From assembly GCF_000247695.1 (NCBI RefSeq), contig NW_004624881.1, positions 2,172,903 through 2,236,902 on the forward strand: a stretch of 64,000 bases of DNA. Reading direction: 5' to 3'. This stretch comes from Heterocephalus glaber. Taxonomy: Eukaryota > Chordata > Mammalia > Rodentia > Bathyergidae. The notes under the pieces were generated by a model. It worked only from the letters and a program-made list of their open reading frames with translations. It was not told the DNA's origin and ran no database searches. A program made the position numbers and the translations under genes. This document shows, piece by piece, positions 47,837 through 57,861 of the stretch (position 1 is its first letter; each line of letters opens with the position of its first letter).

Positions 47837-47954
47837 AACTACAAAGGACTGCAAAGTAAATATCAATAGAGCTAAAGAGTTTCTAAATCTTCTGAGAAAG
47901 TGATTTCTTCACATTTATAACACATTCCTTCACAAATGATTGACTATAAAATAT

Positions 47955-48051
47955 GTCTACACTCGTATATGTAATCCTGAGTGCTCCGGAACTCATCTGA
48001 TGTCAGAAGCTAAGAAAGATTGAGCCTGATGAGCACTTGCATAGGAATCCA
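47955..48051 (+). pseudogene. 5S rRNA pseudogene, 3'-truncated
   Basis: Starts GTCTAC as 5S rRNA does and continues CTGAGTGCTCCGGAACTCAT / CTGATGTCAGAAGCTAAGAA / AGATTGAGCCTGATGAGCAC / TTGCATAGGAATCC. This follows the 5S order (CTCGTCTGATCTCGGAAGCTAAGC ... GCCTGGTTAGTACTTGGATGGGA, shown in pieces). The internal promoter region is heavily mutated, and the last 30 or so bases of 5S are missing. The surrounding sequence matches unit A (24430-24500), where the insert is absent. Confidence 0.85.
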
Positions 48052-48361
48052 TGAAAGATTTCAATAAAATTCCCTTGTGGGTGGCATCAGGCTGCTCCTG
48101 AACAGTCTTTGATAGGAAGCTCTGAGAACCATGTGGCCACGAACCACATTTCAATCCTGTAAAGAAACTTTATTGTTTCATGGTCTGGCCTTCAGCTCAC
48201 TCAGACAGACCCCTCAGAGCAAGAAGATTCCCAAAACAGTAAGCTAGAAAAAGCACAAATCCCTCTGGATTGCTCCTTTCTACTATCTCAGCCCTGGAGC
48301 TAATTATGTACTGGAGCTGCTCAGGTCTCAGAGCTTCCAGCAAGGAATCTCACGAGACATC
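48052..48361. other. Unit B spacer before L1
   Basis: Matches unit A 24460-24760 in part (GGTGGCATCAG anchor). No gene seen. Confidence 0.5.
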
Positions 48362-49712
48362 CAATCAAAAAAGGCCCCTCTTATTAAAAGGCTTCTGAAC
48401 AGAAAGAGAAACCACCAGCAGTGTGAAGAGACAACCCACAATGTGGGATAAAATCTTCACCTGCTCTTCCTCAAACAAAGGTCTACTATCTCGAATCTAT
48501 AAAGAACTTAAAATGATCAGACCTCCCAAATTTAAAGACGCAATCAAAAAATGGCCATCTGAAATGAACAGACATTTCTCAGACAAAGAAATAGAAATAG
48601 AAAATAAATACATGAAAAAATGTTCAACATCACTGGTCATTCAAGAGATGCAAATGAAAACAACACTGAGATTCCACTTCACTCCAGAAAGAATGGCTGC
48701 TATCATGAAATCAACCAATAACAAATGCTGNNNNNNNNNNNNNNNNNNNNNNNNNNNNNNNNNNNNNNNNNNNNNNNNNNNNNNNNNNNNNNNNNNNNNN
48801 NNNNNNNNNNNNNNNNNNNNNNNNNNNNNNNNNNNNNNNNNNNNNNNNNNNNNNNNNNNNNNNNNNNNNNNNNNNNNNNNNNNNNNNNNNNNNNNNNNNN
48901 NNNNNNNNNNNNNNNNNNNNNNNNNNNNNNNNNNNNNNNNNNNNNNNNNNNNNNNNNNNNNNNNNNNNNNNNNNNNNNNNNNNNNNNNNNNNNNNNNNNN
49001 NNNNNNNNNNNNNNNNNNNNNNNNNNNNNNNNNNNNNNNNNNNNNNNNNNNNNNNNNNNNNNNNNNNNNNNNNNNNNNNNNNNNNNNNNNNNNNNNNNNN
49101 NNNNNNNNNNNNNNNNNNNNNNNNNNNNNNNNNNNNNNNNNNNNNNNNNNNNNNNNNNNNNNNNNNNNNNNNNNNNNNNNNNNNNNNNNNNNNNNNNNNN
49201 NNNNNNNNNNNNNNNNNNNNNNNNNNNNNNNNNNNNNNNNNNNNNNNNNNNNNNNNNNNNNNNNNNNNNNNNNNNNNNNNNNNNNNNNNNNNNNNNNNNN
49301 NNNNNNNNNNNNNNNNNNNNNNNNNNNNNNNNNNNNNNNNNNNNNNNNNNNNNNNNNNNNNNNNNNNNNNNNNNNNNNNNNNNNNNNNNNNNNNNNNNNN
49401 NNNNNNNNNNNNNNNNNNNNNNNNNNNNNNNNNNNNNNNNNNNNNNNNNNNNNNNNNNNNNNNNNNNNNNNNNNNNNNNNNNNNNNNNNNNNNNNNNNNN
49501 NNNNNNNNNNNNNNNNNNNNNNNNNNNNNNNNNNNNNNNNNNNNNNNNNNNNNNNNNNNNNNNNNNNNNNNNNNNNNNNNNNNNNNNNNNNNNNNNNNNN
49601 NNNNNNNNNNNNNNNNNNNNNNNNNNNNNNNNNNNNNNNNNNNNNNNNNNNNNNNNNNNNNNNNNNNNNNNNNNNNNNNNNNNNNNNNNNNNNAATAAAT
49701 AAATAAATAAAG
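48362..49712 (+). mobile_element. 5'-truncated L1 with assembly gap
   Basis: 48362-48730 encodes the ORF2 C-terminal region in one clean frame: [80 protein letters not shown]. It then enters the gap. After the gap an (AATA)n tail (49694-49711) marks the end. The clean frame suggests this is among the younger L1 copies here. Unit A lacks it. Confidence 0.88.
48731..49693. other. Assembly gap, 963 N
   Basis: Unresolved bases inside an L1 insertion; the content is expected to be the ORF2 end and 3' UTR. Reading frames through it are artefacts. Confidence 1.
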
Positions 49713-50197
49713 CCATTCTGCTGGCCTTATTCAGGGTACTGCATCTCTCTGTGGATGGATACTGAGAAACTGGAAGGAAGCTATTTCCCTTCCCAGGATC
49801 CAACTTTCCCATTATTGACTCCCTACACCTTTGCCTGTTCAATGTCAGTGTAAGTGAGGGGAGACCCTGTTATTCATGAGCACAAGTGCTGAACCTTCTT
49901 TTTCTTCAAGTTGTAAAGTCCATTTTCTCAATTAACCAATGAAGGTGGGTCAATCTAAGCTTTAGGAAGAAAAAAACCCAGGAACTGAAATGAGCAGCAT
50001 GAGGAGATAATTTTTTAAACCTGAAGATCACCTCCCTGCTATCATCATATTACCTTTCAAATGAGAAAAAGATCAAGACTGGGAAGATGTGTATGAACCA
50101 CTAGCAAAGGAAAATGTGAGGGCAAAACAATCCCAAGCAGTGAAAAGGGGATAAAACCATCTCAACACACACTGTGTCTTCAGTTAGAAGCAAGTAT

Positions 50198-50254
50198 TAA
50201 ACCAGGTTTTAGAGTGCTCGCTTTGGCAGGACATATGCTAAACCAGGTTTTAGA
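50198..50254 (+). pseudogene. U6 snRNA 5' stub (25 nt) with perfect 16-bp target-site duplication
   Basis: TAAACCAGGTTTTAGA occurs at 50198-50213 and again at 50239-50254. Exactly between them lies GTGCTCGCTTTGGCAGG plus ACATATGC, which corresponds to nucleotides 1-25 of U6 snRNA (GTGCTCGCTTCGGCAGC / ACATATAC) with three differences. The insert begins precisely at U6 position 1 and the duplication is intact. This is a retrotransposition-like insertion of only the 5' end of U6, non-functional. Confidence 0.8.
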
Positions 50255-50744
50255 TGAAAAGCATTAGAAAAAATAAATAAAACCTATGTCATTACCTATG
50301 ATATTAGAATAATTTGCACAGGAAAAAATAAAATTTCTATCTAGTCTAGAGTATAGGACAGAATTTAGGACAAGCCAGAAATAGTTTCTGTGAAATGCAA
50401 AAGAAACATCATTTGCAGGTGCGTTGAGATGGCTGAGTGTGAGGTTTGAACACGTAGAGGTCAGGCAGAATTTCCATGGGGTGACAGTGGGAGGGGTACT
50501 TGAAATCTGTGGGAGGACAGGAGTAACCCTACAAAACATTTGTTTACTTTTTGATCCAAGTATTAAATATTTGCTAAAAAGGAATGCATGTTCAGAGAAG
50601 GCAATCTTTAAGGTCATACCATAGAGAAGCTGGCAATCCTATTTGATCATTAGAGGTGTAATGTGTGTGGAATAAGCACACTGTACCATGTAAATAAAAA
50701 CATTTCAATAATAATAAATGTAAAAACAATTTTTGTTTACTTTT
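50255..50744. other. Unassigned unit B spacer
   Basis: No gene or clear repeat. The 117-codon antisense frame near 50264-50617 has no recognisable domain. Confidence 0.5.
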
Positions 50745-50828
50745 ATATATTTGTGCCAGGGAATGAACCTAGTATCTTGTGTGCACTGGAGAAATGCTCT
50801 AGCATGAAACTACATCCTCAGACCTAAC
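50745..50828 (-). mobile_element. ID-like SINE fragment, antisense
   Basis: GTGCCAGGGAATGAACCTAG ... GAAATGCTCTAGCATGAAAC ... TACATCCTCAGACC is a decayed antisense ID-type sequence. Could equally be the ID part of a B1-dID element. Confidence 0.5.
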
Positions 50829-50869
50829 TGAACTTTTAAAAAAACTTAAACATGTGTCAAACTCACAGA

Positions 50870-51340
50870 GTGTTCACAAGCAGTAAGGGAGGTGACAGAG
50901 GGACTGAGGTGGTGACAGAATTCATAGTCATATGTGTAGACACAGAGTGGAGACCATGATACAATTCTCAGAGGAACTGGCTCTGCTGCAGGGCTTCAAG
51001 GTGATGTGTCCTCCTGCAGACCAGCTGAGGCAGAGGAGAAGCCCTGTGCAGGGATCCTGGCTTGCAAGGGGAGCAGGCAGAGGAGAGGATCGGGTTGGAG
51101 AGAAAACAAGGGAAGATGAAGGGACCACATGGGGGCTGTAGTGAAAAGTGGCAGTTTCCAGGGCCCCTCTGGGCTTTAAATGAGGTTTGTAATTCCTGGA
51201 GAGTACTGGAGCAGGTGAGCATAAGGGCTGGATTGGGTTCAGCATGTCTGGACACAGAACCATCCCAGGGATAACAAGTCTCACATTATGGCAACAAGGG
51301 AAGCCTGTGAAGTGCTTTTCATTCCTGAGTTTCCTGAAGA
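50870..51340. other. Unit B middle block, no gene seen
   Basis: Collinear with 25660-26140 in unit A. Overlapping frames on both strands are not credible genes. Confidence 0.5.
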
Positions 51341-52010
51341 ATAGTTTTGTACTATTTCCAAATGATCATGGCTCAACTGAACCAAATTTTTTCAAGTGTA
51401 TCTTGGCATGGAGAAAGTTCTTTTCAAAATTAATATTTGTTTTTCTGTGCTTGGATAATTTCACTGAACATAGCTGTGCCAGGTTTATACATTTGTTCCA
51501 AAGGACAAGATTGTGCCTGTTTGTATGGCTGAAAAATATTACATTGCATTTACACACCACAATTTCTTTAGCCATTCTTCTACATATTGACTCACAGATC
51601 AATTCACCAGACTTTCTATTTTGAATTTTGATACAATGGAATGCAGATAATTCTTCATTATACTGCCTTTAGTTCCTTGGTTATGTACTCAGAAGTGGGA
51701 GTGACTGAACCCATGGTAGGTACAGTTTAATTCATGTTGTTTTCCACAGTGGCTGCACTAATGCACAGCCCACCAATGTGTTCCTGGGTTCCCTCTTCAC
51801 AACCCTGCCCACATTTTTTATCTTTGTCTTTCTACACCAGTCATTCTAACACTGTTGAGCTGAGAGACAACTACATATGGTCTCATTTTAATTTAGAATT
51901 TGAAAGCATTGATCTGGTTGAAATAAAAAGTAAAGTGGTAGAGACCAGAAGTGAGCAGTGATACAGGGATGGGGTTTAGAGATGATGGCCAAAGCTAAAT
52001 TTAGCCACTC
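51341..52010 (-). mobile_element. Old L1 3' end with 5' inversion (unit B copy)
   Basis: Antisense old L1 to about 51850, then a switch to sense 3' UTR (ACATATGGTCTCATTTTAAT ... TAAAGTGGTAGAGACCAGAA). Same junction as unit A at 26645, showing common descent of the two blocks. Confidence 0.75.
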
Positions 52011-53770
52011 GATAATGTTCCTATACTTCAGGACATCATATTTTATTTATATACAAATGTCAACTTAAGCATAGCATATATATTTGAAAATATATAACAT
52101 GGACTTCCAAAATTGTCACACCACAAGTTTTTTATGCAATTTCTTACCAAGTGCTCTCTCCTATAAGGGCAGATTGCATGTGAAGCAGAATCTTCCTTCA
52201 GTATTCTCTTTGACTCTGCACAGCCTGGAGGCACTGTCCCTGCATCTCTGTCTCCTGTAGATTGGTGCACCCTTAGGGAGACAGTGGGAAAGGCCTGGCC
52301 TCAGGGGACTCTGGCTCTGTCCGGCTGACATTCTCCACTCTCTGGTGCATCGCACAGGGTCTCTGCTCTACTGTCCCCTGCATTCACTACACAGGTGCGA
52401 ATTCTTCACTCTCATTGATCAAGTGAAAATTGTGCATGAGATTTGATGAACCTTGTTCTACAGATGAGAAGAAGGAGGCTCAGCTGAAATCTCACTAAGG
52501 GCCACAGGCTCCTTAACTTGAGCTGTAAGCAGCAGCCAGAATTTGAACCATCACAACACAGCTGCTATGCTACTGAATTGATTCTTGTGTGCTCTCCTGA
52601 GTTATCATAGTTGTTGTTTGTTATCTCGTTAATCATTTATGGGGTGTATAATTTTTAGAATGGGGAATTCACCAGTTTCTGCATGCCTTCTGTTCCATAT
52701 ATGAAGTAAATCCACTGAGTCTTCTCCAAATCCTGACAGAGATATGACTGGTTGCATTTTAGTGCCTGGGGGATAGGATCAAGGTAAAGATGCACCCTAT
52801 TTTAAGTCCTCAGGGTCACTGTGTCAGACCAATGAGGACTCAAGTAGGATTACTCCAGATATAACATGTTGCCCATCGCCCTACCCGTGACTCCCAGTCA
52901 TAAACATAGTGGCCACAGCAAGTATCCAAACTTCACTCTCAAATAAGGCTGTTTTTCCTGTTTGGTTGGAACTAAGCTCATCTCAATAGTATTGACCATA
53001 TAATCACAAACAATCTGCTCAGTACTGGCCACTAGTATCTCTCTTTCAGTTATCATGACAGTCAGTGACTATTTTATCCCAAGGTCTACTCTCTCTTCCT
53101 GAAACTTGGGGTACTATTTGCCCCTCACATGTGGTGAGACTTTTTCTGACTTTCCAGAATGCCTGATGACTACCCATCTCCAAGTTGATTCAAACATTGT
53201 TTCTGCAATATCCATAAACTGGAAAACTGCTCATTACATTTTATAAAACTTCAACTCATATTTTTGTCAATTTTTAAGTAATTTTGTTTCCAATCGCTCT
53301 GTATCAGTTTCTGAAGTAGTTTACGCATATCCTTCCCATTCGTGAGATAAAATATGTTCTTCAAAATGTGGCATATATGAAAATATTTGCCATGTATGTA
53401 ACATTATTGTATAATGAAATTTTTTTGTAAAGGTGACATGAAACTGATACAGGTATGAGTGAAGAAGAGAGAGAAAAGATTGTGAAGATCTTTTAGTCTG
53501 CTTGGGATCTATAAAAAATTATGGCAGATTATATAGCTCAAAAAGGCCCAGAAAATCATATTCTACTTCATGCCTTATAGAATGGTGAATATCAAAGACA
53601 AGCAACAGGAAACAGCAGAGCTGTCCAGTATGTAGATGTCTGGAGCCCTTATGCAGGGGTGGAGGAAGGAAAACAGCACACTAGGCAGAAGAATACAGCT
53701 CTTCTCCACAGAATTGCCTTAGGGTGAGCTTAGGGTACAGAAAGTTCACTTCTGTATCTACTCATCAAGA
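52011..53770. other. Unit B block between old L1 copies, no gene seen
   Basis: Collinear with unit A 26836-29040. The counterpart frames differ between units, which argues against coding. Confidence 0.5.
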
Positions 53771-54240
53771 AGTGGAAGGCAGAGTCTAAAGAGGTATTGG
53801 ACACCAGTATGCACAGCAGCATTAATCAAAATAGCAAAAACATGGAGACAATGTGTGCCTTACCTGGGAGATGAATATGCAAATGTACTTTTACATGTGT
53901 ACAATAGGAGACACAAAAGGTAGGACTTGAATATACTTTTAGTTACAGATGAAACTTTAGGACATGATGTAAAAGAAATAAGGTAATGACATAAAGAATA
54001 GTTAATGCTAACTTGGTGTGATGAAAGTTACATAAAGAGAGAGCAGGATGGGGATTTCTGGAGTGCAGAAAAATAAAGAGATATGTAACAGGACATATTA
54101 AGTTTGCAGGATGAAAAGATTCAGGACATGGATGGTGGCCGTGGTTGCAAAACATCAGCATACTTCATTACTGAACTACATTTTTCAATGGTTGTGAGTT
54201 GGTAAATTTTAGTTCTGTCAATGTTAGCATAATAAAATTT
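53771..54240 (+). mobile_element. Old L1 3' end upstream of OR pseudogene 3
   Basis: TATGCACAGCAGCATTAATC then AAAATAGCAAAAACATGGAG and a downstream tail, the counterpart of 29041-29500. Confidence 0.65.
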
Positions 54241-54671
54241 TTGAAAAATAAAAAAGTGGGGTTTGCCTAAATTAAACTCCATAGATGTTCTCTTTCTGGC
54301 ATAAAAAGCTCCTAATTCCAAAGTTCTTAGATACCCAATGAATCTACCACTCGGAATTGCAAATATCTACCATTGGGAATTGAAAATATACATTAATGAG
54401 AAAGTGAAAACAAAATGGAAAAGTCATGTTTATCCTCAAAATTTTTTCCTTTTACTTCTAAATTGTTGAGTGGACCCTCAACTTACCACTGACCCGAGGT
54501 ATGAACAACTTTTCTTAATCAGATTACTGGAAGATTCAGCTTCCTTTTGTTATCTATAGCATATACCAAGGTAAACATTCAGATCTCAGGTGTACTGACT
54601 TAGTTACAAGCAGCCCTCAGGAAATGATGGAGTTCCTAAGTCAAATATCCAATATATTAAAGAAAGCTGCC

Positions 54672-55600
54672 ATGAAAAGAGGTAACATGAGTTATCCCAA
54701 CACTTTTGTCCTTCTGAGCTTAGAATTTCCATGGCTAGAGAGACCCCTCTTTGCAGTGGCCCTGGTCTCCTACCTCCTTACCCTGGTGGGGTAAAGCTCC
54801 ATCATCCTCCTCTCCCTGGTGGACCCCAGACTCCAGACACCCATGTACTTCTTCCTGAACAACCTCTCTCTGCTGGACATCAGTGTCACCTGCTCCATTG
54901 TTCCCCAGCTGCTGGTCAAACTGTGAGGACAGATCAACACAATTGCTGCCTGGGACTGCATCACACAGCTCTATGTTTCTACCTGGACAGGCATCATTGA
55001 ATGCATCTTGCCAGCCATGATGGCCATTGATCACTATATGGCCATCTGCTGCCCCCTCCAGCACACTGCCATCATGTGTCCTGGGTGTGTGTGCAGATGG
55101 CAACTGCTGTCTGGTCCAGTGGCCTGGCCAATGCTCTTCTCCAAGCCACTTTCCCCCTCAAGCTCCTGCTCTGTGGGCCCCACACCCTGGACCACTTGTT
55201 CTGTGAGATGCCTGTGCTCATCAAGCTGGGTTGTTAGGACACCTCTGTTAATGGGCTGGCCCTGGCTTTAGGGTCCATCCCTTTTCTAGTAGTGGCTCCC
55301 CTGCCGGTGTTCATCACCTACACCCTCATTAGTAAGGCTGTACTGAAGTTTCCTTCAGCTGAAAGAAGACACAAGGCACTCAGCACCTGCAGTTCCCATT
55401 TGCTGTTGGTCACCATGTACTTTGAACCAGACATCTACATTTACTTCCAGCCTCCTAACAAAAGTTCCCAGACCTTGTTCCTGTCCTTCTACTGTGTTAT
55501 CACCCCAGGGCTCAACCCACTCATCTATGCCCTGAGAAACAAGGATGTGAAGACAGCATGGAAGAGAATCCTGCAATCCATGGTTGGGAGAAGTCTTTAG
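54672..55600 (+). pseudogene. Olfactory receptor pseudogene 3 (class II, family-2-like)
   Basis: ATG at 54672, MKRGNMSYPNTFVLLSLEF (one residue shorter than its sister), VALVSYLLTLVG, then TAA at 54792 (Asn codon lost). Next [20 protein letters not shown] (TM2), TGA at 54924 and AMMAIDHYMAICCPLQHT (TM3; DRY to DHY). A frameshift near 55082 moves the rest to another frame: TLDHLFCEMPVLIKLG, TAG near 55235, VFITYTLISKAVLKFPSAER, LSTCSSHLLLVTMYFEPDIY (TM6) and LNPLIYALRNKDVKTAWKRI (TM7), to a stop at 55598. About the normal length (310 codons). Three stops and one frameshift make it dead, though TM6-TM7 is well kept. Confidence 0.95.
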
Positions 55601-57050
55601 AAGCCAGCTGATCTCTTCCTGTCTCCTGGAGCAAGCCCTTACATGGATCATTACTGCTGGCTTGTCTGGTTTTCAAACTGAGTGTCCATGACATCAAAAA
55701 AGAGAGGTTCTTTGTCAAAAAATTAAACTGTTTACAGAAAAAACTACTGCCTAGACAATTGTGTTGTCTAAAATCTGAAATAGATACATTTTTCTTTTAT
55801 CTTGATCCTTCCCAAAGGTTTCCTCTGCATAGGCCACTCACCTATGGGAAGAGATACCTGCATCCATGATCACTGCCACACTACTCACAATATCCAGGGT
55901 GTGGAATAAAACTAAGCATACACCAGAGGATAAATGGAAAATAAAATTTAGTGTGTAGACACAAAGGACTGTTATTTGATCTTACAAAAACAAATACATC
56001 CATTTGTGGTGACAATAATGGAATTGGAGAACATAATGAGTAAAACAAGATGCACAGAAGACAGACACTGCCTGTTCACATTTCTGCATGGAACATGAAG
56101 AATTACCTCTTTAAAAGAGGAGCTGTCACCAGTGGTTGCTGTTTGAGGAAATGAAAAGATGACCATTAAAGAGTAATGCCTGAGGCACACCCTGTGTTTT
56201 CTTTACCACATTTTTATCAAACTCTGAACCTGGACATTAGGTAATTGAATTTTGGAAAAATTCTCCCATCAAACTACATAACCAACTCCAGGTCCCTATT
56301 GCAAAGGAAATAGATGAATCAAACATACTTTTCATCTGGAAGAGAATTGTGTTTTTTATTTGAATATATCTGTATAAAGTTTTTCTAGAATACTTTATTT
56401 TATGAATTTCACATATCTTGAAATAGCCTATAAGATTTGAAAGAGCTTTTCTGGTTTCCCTAATGATATCTTATATCTGTAAGGCAAGGTGACCTTTACA
56501 AGGTGCTCAATGTGCATTGTATCACTTGGTACATTTATGCAGAAACAACCTACATCAAGAAAAGTTTAGGAAAATCTGCCCTTTTCTGGGTTTAAATAAT
56601 ATCTCTAAAAAATGTATTTCTGTGACATCCTCCTCACTTTTGGACTATAATTCTAAAAGTGTGTTAACAAAGACAGGAGACAGAAAGCCGAGGGCATGGG
56701 TCCAGGCTGATGGATGAGAAGGATGAGAGGGATGACTCCCAAGTTTCAGTGTGTTCACTCTGGAGGAACCAGGCCATGCAGCCTTCAGTGTCTTCTACCT
56801 AAGGTCTCTGCTATTTCAGTGCTCTCTGCCCCAAATTATTACTCTTCACACTTTCCCTTTCTGGAGGGGAATTTTCACTCAGCAAGGCTTTTTAGTACTA
56901 TTCAGGTTAAGAATATTCTTGCTGACTGTTAAGTAGAAGAGTTTTTGTCATTTTTGTCAAAATGAATGGAGAAGAGAACTCACTGGCAATTTACCCCTGG
57001 ACTTTCAGGTAGATGCATAAAAAGAAAGCACAGGTGAAAGCTTAAGCATT
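55601..57050. other. OR pseudogene 3 downstream flank, with old L1 tail
   Basis: 55780-56110 matches the flank of OR pseudogene 1 (TTATCTTGATCCTTCC ... TGCATCCATG ... GGTGTGGAATAAA) and contains the same old L1 tail. 56670-56830 matches 44780-44930. No gene seen. Confidence 0.6.
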
Positions 57051-57860
57051 CTTTCTGAGATGGTTAAAATTAATTGTGAACTTGACTGGCTTAAGAGATG
57101 CCCAAGTCCAACATCTCCTCAAAGAATTAAGGGAATCTCTTAGATGTGAGCCCCCATAAATTAATCAAAACCTGTTCCAAAATTCCAAGGAACAATGACA
57201 CCATGGAAACATCCCATTCTAAAATGGAGAAACAGGAATATAGAAGGGTTTGGACCATGGAAATTCCAGAACCCAAAAGAGCAAACATAAAGACCTGTAG
57301 CTCCATGTGCAATAAAAAATCACATGGTAGTGAGATGTGAATTCCACAGGCCTATGTGCCTCCATTCCATTGCCTTTCTGGGCAATGACCCTCTTGGGAT
57401 GGCACCAGGTGCAATCTGTGGCTTTCCTCAACAGACATTCCATATTCCTTGCATCTCCAACTTTCTGGGGTCTCCACTACACCATCTTCATCCCACAACT
57501 TCACACTTAGCCCTCTTAAGCACATTGTTATCACACAATTTTCCTTGAAATCTGGGAGGAAGTTTCCAGGACCCCACCACTCTCGCTTTCTTCCTGTCCA
57601 GAATAAAACTGGGTCATGTGGACAATACCAACATCTAATATCAGCAGTAGCCAGGCCACCTAGGAACATAGCCACAGTGGTTTCTGAGTGATGGGACTTG
57701 AACATAGTGAAGTGAATAAGAGGAAGTAGTTCTCTAGAAGACCCTTCTAAAGCCAGGATTCCAAAGGCCTCTATATTCAAACTTAAGGTTACACTCTTGC
57801 CCATTTGTGTCTGAGATGAGTAGGACATGACTCCGGGAATGCCCTCAAGCAACTTTTTAA
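57051..57860. other. Unassigned; possible repeat fragment at its start
   Basis: AATTGTGAACTTGACTGGCT ... TTAGATGTGAGCCCCC resembles the 5' part of a medium-reiteration repeat but is not assignable. The 166-codon antisense frame at 57352-57852 has no recognised domain and overlaps sense frames. Confidence 0.4.
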
Positions 57861-57861
57861 A

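Larger units (their letters stand above)
47040..57050 (+). repeat. Tandem duplication unit B (OR pseudogene 3 and flanks)
   Basis: Collinear with unit A (anchors given there) and continuing beyond the OR into the downstream flank. Unit-B-specific insertions: ID SINE (47724), 5S rRNA pseudogene (47955), L1 with gap (48362), U6 stub (50198) and possibly an ID-like piece (50745). Unit A has instead an ID SINE (25165), the LTR (30276) and the large block of insertions downstream of its OR. Confidence 0.85.

Noticed and set aside
48423..49842. Long reading frames through the second gap
   Set aside because: Only the first hundred codons are real L1 ORF2; the rest is N.
57352..57852. 166-codon antisense open frame
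   Set aside because: No domain or start context supports it, and several sense frames overlap; its openness fits chance.
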